Position numbers and translations under genes: made by a program
Notes under the pieces: generated by a model
The model's input: the letters and a program-made list of their open reading frames with translations, nothing else
Told to the model about the DNA's origin: nothing
Databases searched by the model: none
DNA from: Aulostomus chinensis
Lineage: Eukaryota > Chordata > Actinopteri > Syngnathiformes > Aulostomidae
Direction: 5' to 3'
Assembly (NCBI GenBank): GCA_037954235.1
Contig: JBBMOA010000001.1
Location: forward strand, 5,284,001-5,348,000
DNA: 64,000 nucleotides
Shown: positions 1 through 13,337 of the stretch, piece by piece
Layout of the letters: each line of letters begins with the position of its first letter
Numbering within the stretch: position 1 is the first letter of the stretch

Positions 1-3000
1 CTTAAAATGATGCTGACAGTAATGTTGTAAGTGTTGCTAAAAATCTCAAAATGATGCTGCAGTGATGTAGTGAGAGTTGCTAAAATCCTCAAAATGATGC
101 TACAGTGATGTAGTGAGAGTTGCCACGAACCTCAAAATGATGCTCCAGTAATGTAGTGAGAGTTGCTCAGAACATCAAAATGATGCGACAGTAATGTGGT
201 GAGAGTTGCTAAGAACCTCAAAAAGATGCTACAGTAATGTAGTGAGAGTTGCTAGGATCCTAAAAATGATGCTCCAGTAATGTATTAAGTTGCTAAAAAC
301 CTCAAAATGATGCTACAGTGATGTAGTGAGAGTTGCTCCGAACCTCAAAATGATGCTACAGTTTTGTAGTGAGGGTTGCTACGAACCTCAAAATGATGCT
401 ACAGTAATGTAGGAAGAGTTGCTAAAAATATCAAAATGATGCTAAAGTGATGTGGTGAGAGTTGAAAAAAAAAATCAAAATGATGCTGTAAGTAATGTAG
501 TGAGAGATGCTACGACCCTCAAAATGATGCTACAGTGATGTAGTGAGAGTTGCTACGAACCTCAAAATGATGCTACACTCATGTAGTGAGAGTTGCTAAA
601 AACCTCAAAATGATGCTGCAGTGATGTAGTAAGTGTTGGTAAAAACCTCAAAATGATGCTCCAGTGATATAGTGAGAGTTGCTGCGGACCTCAAAATGAT
701 GCTCCAGTGATGCAGTAAGAGTTGCTTAAAACCTCAAAATGATGCTGACAGTAATGTTGTGAGAGTTGTTAAGAACCTCAAAATGATGCTACAGTGATGT
801 AGTGAGAGTTGCTAAAAACCTCAAAATGATGCTGACAGTAATGTTGTGAGAGTTGCTACGAACTTCAAAATGATGCTACAGTAATGTAGTAAGAGTTGCT
901 AAAAATCTCAAAATGATGCTGAAGTGATGTGGTGAGAGTTGCTAAAATCTTAAAAATTATGCCACAGTAATGTAGTGAGAGTTGCTACGAACCTAAAAAT
1001 GATGCTACAGAAATGTAGTGAGAGTTGCTACGAACCTCAAAATGATGCTACAGTGATGTAGTGAGAGTTGCTACGATCCTCAAAATGATGCTACAGTAAT
1101 GTATTAGGTTGCTAAAAACCTCAAAATGATGCTACAGTGATGTAGTGAGAGTTACTACGATCCTCAAAATGATGCTACAGTAATGTATTAGGTTGACTAA
1201 AAACCTCAAAATGATGCTCCAGTGATGCAGTAAGAGTTGCTTAAAACCTTTAAAAATGATGCTGACAGTCATGTAGTGAGAGTTGCTACTATCCTCCAAA
1301 TGATGCTACAGTGATGTAGTGAGAGTTGCTTAAAATCTCAAAATGATGTGACAGTGATGTGGTAATAGTTTCAAAAAACTCAAAATGATGCTCCAGTGAT
1401 GTAGTAAGAGTTGCTACGAACCTCAAAATGATGCTGACAGTCGTGAAGTGAGATTTGCTACTATCCTCAAAATGATGCTACAGTGATGTAGTGAGAGTTG
1501 CTACTAATCTAAGAAATGATGCTAAAGTGATGTGGTGAGACTTGCTACTATCCTCCAAATGATGCTACAGTGATGTGGGGAGACTTGCTAAAAACCTCAA
1601 AATCATGCTGCAGTGATGTATTAAGTGTTGGTAAAAATCTCAAAATGATGCTCCAGTGATGTGGTAGGAGTTGCTTAAAACCTCAAAATGATTCCACAGT
1701 CATGTAGTGAGAGTTGCTTAAAACCTCAAAATGATGCGACAGTAATGTTGTAAGAGTTGCTACGAACCTCAAAATAATGCTACAGGAATGTATTAAGTTG
1801 CTAAAAACCTCAAAATGATGCTACAGTAACGTATTAAGTTCGTAAAAACCTCAAAATGCTGCTACAGTGATGTAGTAAGAGTTGCTTAAAACCTCACAAT
1901 GATGCTCCAGTGATGTAGTGAGAGTTGCTACTAATCTAAGAAATGATGCTACAGTGATGTGGTGAGAGTTTCTTAAAATCTTAAAAACATGGGACAGTGA
2001 TGTGGTGAGAGTTGCTACTATCCTCCAAATGCTGCTACAGTGAAGTAGTGAAAGTTGCTAAAAACCTAAAAATGCTGCTACAGTGATGTCGGAAGAGTTG
2101 CTAAAAATCTCAAAATGATGCTAAAGTGATGTGGCGAGAGTTGCTAAAAACCTCACAATGATGCTGTCAGTAATGTAGTGAGAGATGCTACGAACCTCAA
2201 CATGATGCTACAGTAATGTAGTGAGAGTTGCTACGAACCTAAAAATGATGCTACAGTAATGTATTAAGTTGCTAAAAACCTCAAAATGATGCTCCACTGA
2301 TGTAGTGAGAGTTGCTACGAACCTCAAAATGATGCTACAGTTATGTAGTGAGAGTTGCTACGAACCTCAAAATGATGCTACAGTAATGTTGCAGGAGTTG
2401 CTAAAAATCTAAAAATGATGCTGTAAGTAATGTAGTGAGACTTGCTACGAACCTCAATAATGCTGCAGTAATGTTGTAAGTGTTGCTAAAAATCTCAAAA
2501 TGATGCTAAAGTGATGTGGTGAGAGTTGCAAAAATCTTCAAAATGATGCTACAGTGATGTAGTGAGAGTTGCTACGAACCTCAAAATGATGCTCCAGTAA
2601 TGTAGTGAGAGTTGCTAGGATCCTAAAAATGATGCTCCAGTAATGTATTAAGTTGCTAAAAACCTCAAAATGATGCTACAGTGATGTAGTGAGAGTTGCT
2701 ACGATCATAAAAATGATACTCCAGTCATGTATTAAGTAACTAAAAACCTCAAAATGATGCTAAAGTGATGTGGTGAGAGTTGCAAAAAAATTAAAAATGA
2801 TGCTGTCAGTTATGTAGTGAGAGATGCTACGAACCTCAAAATGATGCTACAGTAATGTAGTGAGAGTTGCTACGAACCTCAAAATGATGCTGCAGTGATG
2901 TATTTAGTGTTGGTAAAAACCTTAAAATGATGCTGACATTCATGTAGTGAGAGTTGCTTCAAATCTCAAAATGATGCCACAGTGATGTGGTGAGAGTTTC

Positions 3001-3660
3001 TTAAAAAACTAAAAATGATGCGACAGTGATGTGGTGAGAGTTGCTACTATCCTTCAAATGATTCTACAGTGATGTAGTGACAGTTGCTTAAAATCTCCAA
3101 ATGATGCTCCAGTAATGTAGTGAGAGTTGCTACGGACCTCAAAATGATGCTCCAGCGATGCAATAAGAGTTGCTTAAAACCTTAAAATGATGCTGACAGT
3201 AATGTAGTGAGAGTTGCTAATAAAAATCTAAAAATGATGCTGTAAGTAATGTAGTGAGACTTGCTACAAACCTCAACAATGCTACAGTAATGTTGTATGT
3301 GTTGCTAAAAATCTCAAAATGATGCTAAAGTGATGTGGTGAGAGTTGCTAAAATCCTCAACATGATGCTACAGTAATGTAGTGAGAGTTGCTACGGACCT
3401 CAAAATGATGCTATAGTGATGAATTGAGAGTTGCTACGAATCTCAAAATGATGGTACAGTGATGTAGTGAGAGTTGCTACGAACCTCAAAATGATGCTAA
3501 AGTGATGTAATGAGAGTTGCTACTATCCTCCAAATGATGCTACAGTGAAGTAGTGAAAGTTGCTAAAAACCTCAAAATGCTGCTACAGTGATGTCGGAAG
3601 AGTTGCTCAAAATCTCAAAATGATGCTAAAGTGATGTGGCGAGAGTTGCTAAAAACCTCA
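1..3660 (+). repeat. 3.66-kb duplicated block, copy 1
   Basis: This block matches 9,678-13,337 at a constant offset of 9,677 bp. I checked the offset near positions 1, 61, 1,081 and 3,601, and it does not change, so there is no net indel between those points. Differences seen are scattered single bases, for example CCTCAAAATG against CCTCCAAATG near 1,081/10,758. The match breaks at about 3,657, where copy 1 reads ACCTCAAAATGTTGC and copy 2 reads ACCTCACAATGATGCTG. The true left end lies outside the window. Confidence 0.85.
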
Positions 3661-6600
3661 AAATGTTGCTACAGTGATGTAGTGAGAGTTGCTACTAATC
3701 TCAAAATGATGCTCCAGTGATGTAGTGAGAGTTGCTACTAATCTAAGAAATGATGCTACAGTGATGTAGGAAGAGTTGCTAAAAATCTCAAAATGATGCT
3801 TCAGTGATGTGGTTAGAGTTGCTAAAAATCTCAAAATGATGCTTCAGTGATGCAATAAGAGTTGCTGAAAACCTAAAAATGATGCTGACAGTAATGTAGT
3901 AAGAGTTGCTAAAAACCTCACAATGATGCTGTCAGTAATGTAGTGAGAGATGCTACGAACCTCAAAATGATTCCACAGTCATGTAGTGACAGTTGCTTAA
4001 AACCTCAAAATGATGCTACAGTAATGTATTAAGTTGCTAAAAACCTCAAAATGTTGCTACAGTGATGTTGTAAGAGTTGCTTAAAACCTCAAAATGATGC
4101 TCCAGTGATGTAGTGAGAGGTGCTACTTATCTAAGAAATGATGCTACAGTGATGTAGGAAGAGTTGCTAAAAATCTCAAAATGATGCTTCAGTGATGTGT
4201 TGAGACTTGCTAAAAATCTCAAAATGATTCCACAGTAATGTAGTGAGAGTTGCTACGAACCTATAAATAATGCTCCAGTAATGAAGTGAGAGGTGCTACG
4301 AACCTATAAATGATGCTACAGTGATGTGGTAGGAGTTGCTTAAAACCTCAAAATGATTCCACAGTCATGTAGTGAGAGTTGCTTAAAACCTCAAAATGAT
4401 GCTACAGTAATGTATTAAGTTGCTAAAAACCTCAAAATGTTGCTACAGTGATGTAGTAAGAGTTGCTTAAAACCTCAAAATGATGCTCCAGTGATGTCGT
4501 GAGAGTTGCTACTAATCTAAGAAATGATGCTACAGTGATGTGGTGAGAGTTTCTTAAAATCTTAAAAAGATGCGACAGTGATGTGGTGAGAGTTGCGACT
4601 ATCCTCCAAATGATGCTACAGTGAAGTAGTGAAAGTTGCTAAAAACCTCAAAATGCTGCTACAGTGATGTCGGAAGAGTTGGTAAAAATCTCAAAATGAT
4701 GCTAAAGTGATGTGGCGAGAGTTGCTAAAAACCTCACAATGATGCAGTCAGTAATGTAGTGAGAGATGCTACGAACCTCAACATGATGCTACAGTAATGT
4801 AGTGAGAGTTGCTACGAACCTCAAAATGATGCTACAGTAATGTAGTGAGAGTTGCTACGATCCTCAAAATGATGCTCCACTGATGTAGTGAGTGTTGCTA
4901 CGAACCTCAAAATGATGCTGAGAGTTATGAAGTGAGAGTTGCCACTATCCTCAAAATGATGCTGCAGTGATGTAGGAAGAGTTGCTAAAAACCTCAAAAT
5001 AATGCTTTCAGTGATGTAGTGAGAGTTGCTACGAATCTCAAAATGATGCTACAGTAATGTAGTAAGAGTTGCTAAAAATCTCAAAATGATGCTACAGTGA
5101 TGTGGTTAGACTTGCTAAAAATCTCAAAATGATTCTACAGTAATGTAGTGAGAGTTGCTACGAACCTATAAATGATGCTCCAGTGATGAAGTGAGAGTTG
5201 CTACCAACCTATAAATGATGCTACAGTGATGTGGTAGGAGTTGCTTAAAACCTCAAAATGATGCTACAGTAATGTTGTAAGAGTTGCTACGAACCTCAAA
5301 ATGATGCTACAGTAATGTATTAAGTTGCTACGAACCTCAAAATGATGCTACAGTAATGTAGTAGGAGTTGCTAAAAATCTAAAAATGATGCTGCAAGTAA
5401 TGTAGTGAGACTTGCTACGAACCTCAATAATGCTACAGTAATGTAAGTGTTGCAAAAAACCTCAAAATGATGCTACAGTGATGTAATGAGAGTTGCTACA
5501 ATCCTCCAAATGATGCTACAGTGATGTAGTGAGAGTTGCTTTAAATCTCAAAATGATGTGACAGTGATGTGGTAATAGTTTCAAAAAATTCAAAATGATG
5601 CTCCAGTGATGTAGTAAGAGTTGCTACGAACCTCAAAATGATGCTGACAGTCGTGAAGTGAGATTTGCTACTTTCCTAAAAATGATGCTACAGTGATGTA
5701 GTGAGAGTTGCTACTAATCTAAGAAATGATGCTAAAGTGATGTGGTGAGACTTGCTACTATCCTCCAAATGATGCTACAGTGATGTAGTGAGAGTTGCTT
5801 AAAATCTCAAAATGATGCGACAGTGATGTGGCGAGAGTTGCTACGAACCTCAAAATGATGCTGACAGTAATGTGGTGAGAGTTGCTAAAAACCTCAAAAT
5901 GATGCTGCAGTGATGTATTAAGTGTTGGTAAAAACCTCAAATGATGCTCCAGTGATGTAGTGAGAGTTGCTACTAATCTAGAAAATGATGCTCAAGTGAT
6001 GTAGTGAGAGTTGCTTCAAATCTCAAAATGATGCTCCAGTGATACAGAAAGAGTTGCTTAAAACCTTAAAATGATGCTTACAGTCATGTAGTGAGAGTTG
6101 CTTAAAATCTCAAAATGATGCGACAGTGATGTGGTGAGAGTTGCTACTATCCTCCAAATGATGCTAAAGTGATGTAGTGAGAGTTGCTTAAAATCTCAAA
6201 ATGATGCTACAGTGATGTAGTGAGAGTTGCTTAAAACCTCAAAATGATGCTCCAGTGATGAAGTGAGAGTTGCTACTAATCTAAGAAATGATGCTACAGT
6301 GATGTGGTGAGAGTTTCTTAAAATCTTAAAAACATGCGACAGTGATGTGGTGAGAGTTGCTACTATCCTCCAAATGCTGCTACAGTGAAGTAGTGAAAGT
6401 TGCTAAAAACCTCAAAATGCTGCTACAGTGATGTCGGAAGAGTTGCTAAAAATCTCAAAATGATGCTAAAATGATGTGGCGAGAGTTGCTAAAAACCTCA
6501 CAATGATGCTGTCAGTAATGTAGTGAGAGATGCTACGAACCTCAACATGATGCAACAGTAATGTAGTGAGAGTTTCTACGAACCTCAAAATGATGCTACA

Positions 6601-6740
6601 GTAATGTAGTAAGAGTTGCTAAAAATCTCAAAATGATGCTACAGTGATGTGGTTAGACTTGCTAAAAATCTCAAAATGATTCCACAGTAATGTAGTGAGA
6701 GTTGCTACGAACCTATAAATGATGCTCCAGTAATGAAGTG

Positions 6741-9019
6741 AGAGTTGCTACGAACCTATAAATGATGCTACAGTGATGTGGTAGGAGTTGCTTAAAACCT
6801 CAAAATGATTCCACAGTCATGTAGTGAGAGTTGCTTAAAACCTCAAAATGATGCTACAGTAATGTTGTAAGAGTTGCTACGAACCTCAAAATGATGCTAC
6901 AGTAATGTATTAAGTTGCTAAAAACCTCAAAATGATGCTACAGTAATGTATTAAGTTGCTAAAAACCTCAAAATGTTGCTACAGTGATGTAGTACGAGTT
7001 GCTTAAAACCTCAAAATGATGCTCCAGTGAAGTAGTGAAAGTTGCTAAAAACCTCATAATGCTGCTACAGTGATGTCGGAAGAGTTGCTAAAAATCTCAA
7101 AATGATGCAAAAGTGTTGTGGCGAGAGTTGCTTAAAACCTCACAATGATGCTGTTAGTAATGTAGTGAGAGATGCTACGAACCTCAAAATGATGCTACAG
7201 TAATGTAGTGAGAGTTGCTACGAACCTCAAAATGATGCTCCAGTGATGTAGTGAGAGTTGCTACTAATCTAAGAAATGATGCTACAGTGATGTAATGAGA
7301 GTTGCTACTAATCTAAGAAATGATGCTACAGTGATGTAGGAAGAGTTGCTAAAAATCTCAAAATGATGCTTCAGTGATGTGGTGAGAGTTGCTAAAAATC
7401 TCAAAATGATGCTTCAGTGATGCAATAAGAGTTTCTTAAAACCTTAAAATGATGCTGACAGTAATGTTGTAAGTGTTGCTAAAAATCTCAAAATGATGCT
7501 ACAGTGATGTAGTGAGAGTTGCTAAAATCCTCAAAATGATGCTACAGTGATGTAGTGAGAGTTGCTCAGAACATCAAAATGATGCGACAGTAATGTGGTG
7601 AGAGTTGCTAAGAACCTCAAAAAGATGCTACAGTAATGTAGTGAGAGTTGCTAGGATCCTAAAAATGATGCTCCAGTAATGTATTAAGTTGCTAAAAACC
7701 TTAAAATGATGCTACAGTGATGTTGTGAGAGTTGCTCCGAACCTCAAAATGATGCTACAGTTTTGTAGTGAGTGTTGCTACGAACCTCAAAATGATGCTA
7801 CAGTAATGTAGGAAGAGTTGCTAAAAATATCAAAATGATGCTAAAGTGATGTGGTGAGAGTTGAAAAAAAAAATCAAAATGATGCTGTAAGTAATGTAGT
7901 GAGAGATGCTACGACCCTCAAAATGATGCTACAGTGATGTAATGAGAGTTGCTACGAACCTCAAAATGATGCTACACTCATGTAGTGAGAGTTGCTAAAA
8001 ACCTCAAAATGATGCTGCAGTGATGTAGTAAGTGTTGGTAAAAACCTCAAAATGATGCTCCAGTGATATAGTGAGAGTTGCTACGGACCTCAAAATGATG
8101 CTCCAGTGATGCAGTAAGAGTTGCTTAAAACCTCAAAATGATGCTGACAGTAATGTTGTGAGAGTTGTTAAGAACCTCAAAATGATGCTACAGTGATGTC
8201 GTGAGAGTTGCTAAAAACCTCAAAATGATGCTGACAGTAATGTTGTGAGAGTTGCTACGAACTTCAAAATGATGCTACAGTAATGTAGTAAGAGTTGCTA
8301 AAAATCTCAAAATGATGCTGAAGTGATGTGGTGAGAGTTGCTAAAATCTTAAAAATTATGCCACAGTAATGTAGTGAGAGTTGCTACGAACCTAAAAATG
8401 ATGTTACAGAAATGTAGTGAGAGTTGCTACGAACCTCAAAATGATGCTACAGTGATGTAGTGAGAGTTGCTACGATCCTCAAAATGATGCTACAGTAATG
8501 TATTAGGTTGCTAAAAACCTCAAAATGATGCCACAGTTATGTAGTGAGAGTTGCTACGAACCTAAAAATGATGTTACAGAAATGTAGTGAGAGTTGCTAC
8601 GAACCTCAAAATGATGCTACAGTGATGTAGTGAGAGTTGCTACGATCCTCAAAATGATGCTACAGTAATGTATTAGGTTGCTAAAAACCTCAAAATGATG
8701 CTACAGTAATGTATTAGGTTGACTAAAAACCTCAAAATGATGCTCCAGTGATGCAGTAAGAGTTGCTTAAAACCTTTAAAAATGATGCTGACAGTCATGT
8801 AGTGAGAGTTGCTACTATCCTCCAAATGATGCTACAGTGATGTAGTGAGAGTTGCTTAAAATCTCAAAATGATGTGACAGTGATGTGGTAATAGTTTCAA
8901 AAAACTCAAAATGATGCTCCAGTGATGTAGTAAGAGTTGCTACGAACCTCAAAATGATGCTGACAGTCGTGAAGTGAGATTTGCTACTATCCTCAAAATG
9001 ATGCTACAGTGATGTAGTG
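6741..9019 (+). repeat. 2.28-kb duplicated block in left array
   Basis: The block starting at AGAGTTGCTACGAACCTAT (6,741) recurs at 9,020, an offset of 2,279 bp. At about 7,280-7,320 this copy has one extra 44-bp CTACTAATCTAAG monomer, after which the offset becomes 2,235. The copies are therefore adjacent tandem duplicates that differ by a whole monomer, as expected from unequal exchange. An additional local duplication (GATGTTACAGAAATG monomers) occurs inside at about 8,400-8,700. Confidence 0.75.
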
Positions 9020-9677
9020 AGAGTTGCTACGAACCTATAAATGATGCTACAGTGATGTGGTAGGAGTTGCTTAAAACCTCAAAATGATTCCACAGTCATG
9101 TAGTGAGAGTTGCTTAAAACCTCAAAATGATGCTACAGTAATGTTGTAAGAGTTGCTACGAACCTCAAAATGATGCTACAGTAATGTATTAAGTTGCTAA
9201 AAACCTCAAAATGATGCTACAGTAATGTATTAAGTTGCTAAAAACCTCAAAATGTTGCTACAGTGATGTAGTACGAGTTGCTTAAAACCTCAAAATGATG
9301 CTCCAGTGAAGTAGTGAAAGTTGCTAAAAACCTCATAATGCTGCTACAGTGATGTCGGAAGAGTTGCTAAAAATCTCAAAATGATGCAAAAGTGATGTGG
9401 CGAGAGTTGCTTAAAACCTCACAATGATGCTGTTAGTAATGTAGTGAGAGATGCTACGAACCTCAAAATGATGCTACAGTAATGTAGTGAGAGTTGCTAC
9501 GAACCTCAAAATGATGCTCCAGTGATGTAGTGAGAGTTGCTACTAATCTAAGAAATGATGCTACAGTGATGTAGGAAGAGTTGCTAAAAATCTCAAAATG
9601 ATGCTTCAGTGATGTGGTGAGAGTTGCTAAAAATCTCAAAATGATGCTTCAGTGATGCAATAAGAGTTTCTTAAAAC

Positions 9678-12600
9678 CTTAAAATGATGCTGACAGTAAT
9701 GTTGTAAGTGTTGCTAAAAATCTCAAAATGATGCTGCAGTGATGTAGTGAGAGTTGCTAAAATCCTCAAAATGATGCTACAGTGATGTAGTGAGAGTTGC
9801 CACGAACCTCAAAATGATGCTCCAGTAATGTAGTGAGAGTTGCTCAGAACATCAAAATGATGCGACAGTAATGTGGTGAGAGTTGCTAAGAACCTCAAAA
9901 AGATGCTACAGTAATGTAGTGAGAGTTGCTAGGATCCTAAAAATGATGCTCCAGTAATGTATTAAGTTGCTAAAAACCTCAAAATGATGCTACAGTGATG
10001 TAGTGAGAGTTGCTCCGAACCTCAAAATGATGCTACAGTTTTGTAGTGAGGGTTGCTACGAACCTCAAAATGATGCTACAGTAATGTAGGAAGAGTTGCT
10101 AAAAATATCAAAATGATGCTAAAGTGATGTGGTGAGAGTTGAAAAAAAAAATCAAAATGATGCTGTAAGTAATGTAGTGAGAGATGCTACGACCCTCAAA
10201 ATGATGCTACAGTGATGTAGTGAGAGTTGCTACGAACCTCAAAATGATGCTACACTCATGTAGTGAGAGTTGCTAAAAACCTCAAAATGATGCTGCAGTG
10301 ATGTAGTAAGTGTTGGTAAAAACCTCAAAATGATGCTCCAGTGATATAGTGAGAGTTGCTGCGGACCTCAAAATGATGCTCCAGTGATGCAGTAAGAGTT
10401 GCTTAAAACCTCAAAATGATGCTGACAGTAATGTTGTGAGAGTTGTTAAGAACCTCAAAATGATGCTACAGTGATGTAGTGAGAGTTGCTAAAAACCTCA
10501 AAATGATGCTGACAGTAATGTTGTGAGAGTTGCTACGAACTTCAAAATGATGCTACAGTAATGTAGTAAGAGTTGCTAAAAATCTCAAAATGATGCTGAA
10601 GTGATGTGGTGAGAGTTGCTAAAATCTTAAAAATTATGCCACAGTAATGTAGTGAGAGTTGCTACGAACCTAAAAATGATGCTACAGAAATGTAGTGAGA
10701 GTTGCTACGAACCTCAAAATGATGCTACAGTGATGTAGTGAGAGTTGCTACGATCCTCCAAATGATGCTACAGTAATGTATTAGCTTGCTAAAAACCTCA
10801 AAATGATGCTACAGTGATGTAGTGAGAGTTACTACGATCCTCAAAATGATGCTACAGTAATGTATTAGGTTGACTAAAAACCTCAAAATGATGCTCCAGT
10901 GATGCAGTAAGAGTTGCTTAAAACCTTTAAAAATGATGCTGACAGTCATGTAGTGAGAGTTGCTACTATCCTCCAAATGATGCTACAGTGATGTAGTGAG
11001 AGTTGCTTAAAATCTCAAAATGATGTGACAGTGATGTGGTAATAGTTTCAAAAAACTCAAAATGATGCTCCAGTGATGTAGTAAGAGTTGCTACGAACCT
11101 CAAAATGATGCTGACAGTCGTGAAGTGAGATTTGCTACTATCCTCAAAATGATGCTACAGTGATGTAGTGAGAGTTGCTACTAATCTAAGAAATGATGCT
11201 AAAGTGATGTGGTGAGACTTGCTACTATCCTCCAAATGATGCTACAGTGATGTGGGGAGACTTGCTAAAAACCTCAAAATCATGCTGCAGTGATGTATTA
11301 AGTGTTGGTAAAAATCTCAAAATGATGCTCCAGTGATGTGGTAGGAGTTGCTTAAAACCTCAAAATGATTCCACAGTCATGTAGTGAGAGTTGCTTAAAA
11401 CCTCAAAATGATGCGACAGTAATGTTGTAAGAGTTGCTACGAACCTCAAAATAATGCTACAGGAATGTATTAAGTTGCTAAAAACCTCAAAATGATGCTA
11501 CAGTAACGTATTAAGTTCGTAAAAACCTCAAAATGCTGCTACAGTGATGTAGTAAGAGTTGCTTAAAACCTCACAATGATGCTCCAGTGATGTAGTGAGA
11601 GTTGCTACTAATCTAAGAAATGATGCTACAGTGATGTGGTGAGAGTTTCTTAAAATCTTAAAAACATGGGACAGTGATGTGGTGAGAGTTGCTACTATCC
11701 TCCAAATGCTGCTACAGTGAAGTAGTGAAAGTTGCTAAAAACCTAAAAATGCTGCTACAGTGATGTCGGAAGAGTTGCTAAAAATCTCAAAATGATGCTA
11801 AAGTGATGTGGCGAGAGTTGCTAAAAACCTCACAATGATGCTGTCAGTAATGTAGTGAGAGATGCTACGAACCTCAACATGATGCTACAGTAATGTAGTG
11901 AGAGTTGCTACGAACCTAAAAATGATGCTACAGTAATGTATTAAGTTGCTAAAAACCTCAAAATGATGCTCCACTGATGTAGTGAGAGTTGCTACGAACC
12001 TCAAAATGATGCTACAGTTATGTAGTGAGAGTTGCTACGAACCTCAAAATGATGCTACAGTAATGTTGCAGGAGTTGCTAAAAATCTAAAAATGATGCTG
12101 TAAGTAATGTAGTGAGACTTGCTACGAACCTCAATAATGCTGCAGTAATGTTGTAAGTGTTGCTAAAAATCTCAAAATGATGCTAAAGTGATGTGGTGAG
12201 AGTTGCAAAAATCTTCAAAATGATGCTACAGTGATGTAGTGAGAGTTGCTACGAACCTCAAAATGATGCTCCAGTAATGTAGTGAGAGTTGCTAGGATCC
12301 TAAAAATGATGCTCCAGTAATGTATTAAGTTGCTAAAAACCTCAAAATGATGCTACAGTGATGTAGTGAGAGTTGCTACGATCATAAAAATGATACTCCA
12401 GTCATGTATTAAGTAACTAAAAACCTCAAAATGATGCTAAAGTGATGTGGTGAGAGTTGCAAAAAAATTAAAAATGATGCTGTCAGTTATGTAGTGAGAG
12501 ATGCTACGAACCTCAAAATGATGCTACAGTAATGTAGTGAGAGTTGCTACGAACCTCAAAATGATGCTGCAGTGATGTATTTAGTGTTGGTAAAAACCTT

Positions 12601-13337
12601 AAAATGATGCTGACATTCATGTAGTGAGAGTTGCTTCAAATCTCAAAATGATGCCACAGTGATGTGGTGAGAGTTTCTTAAAAAACTAAAAATGATGCGA
12701 CAGTGATGTGGTGAGAGTTGCTACTATCCTTCAAATGATTCTACAGTGATGTAGTGACAGTTGCTTAAAATCTCCAAATGATGCTCCAGTAATGTAGTGA
12801 GAGTTGCTACGGACCTCAAAATGATGCTCCAGCGATGCAATAAGAGTTGCTTAAAACCTTAAAATGATGCTGACAGTAATGTAGTGAGAGTTGCTAATAA
12901 AAATCTAAAAATGATGCTGTAAGTAATGTAGTGAGACTTGCTACGAACCTCAACAATGCTACAGTAATGTTGTATGTGTTGCTAAAAATCTCAAAATGAT
13001 GCTAAAGTGATGTGGTGAGAGTTGCTAAAATCCTCAACATGATGCTACAGTAATGTAGTGAGAGTTGCTACGGACCTCAAAATGATGCTATAGTGATGAA
13101 TTGAGAGTTGCTACGAATCTCAAAATGATGGTACAGTGATGTAGTGAGAGTTGCTACGAACCTCAAAATGATGCTAAAGTGATGTAATGAGAGTTGCTAC
13201 TATCCTCCAAATGATGCTACAGTGAAGTAGTGAAAGTTGCTAAAAACCTCAAAATGCTGCTACAGTGATGTCGGAAGAGTTGCTCAAAATCTCAAAATGA
13301 TGCTAAAGTGATGTGGCGAGAGTTGCTAAAAACCTCA
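9678..13337 (+). repeat. 3.66-kb duplicated block, copy 2
   Basis: Partner of positions 1-3,660 at offset 9,677. Its first kilobase is also related to 7,443-8,520 at offset 2,235; that middle copy lacks one monomer present here, the one with GCCACGAACC. Three related copies of this start therefore exist, at 1, 7,443 and 9,678, and the most distant pair looks as alike as the closest. Confidence 0.85.

Noticed and set aside
5758..5940. 60-codon minus-strand frame in the left array
   Set aside because: It is the reverse translation of the same monomers (words such as LSHHFE), not a gene.
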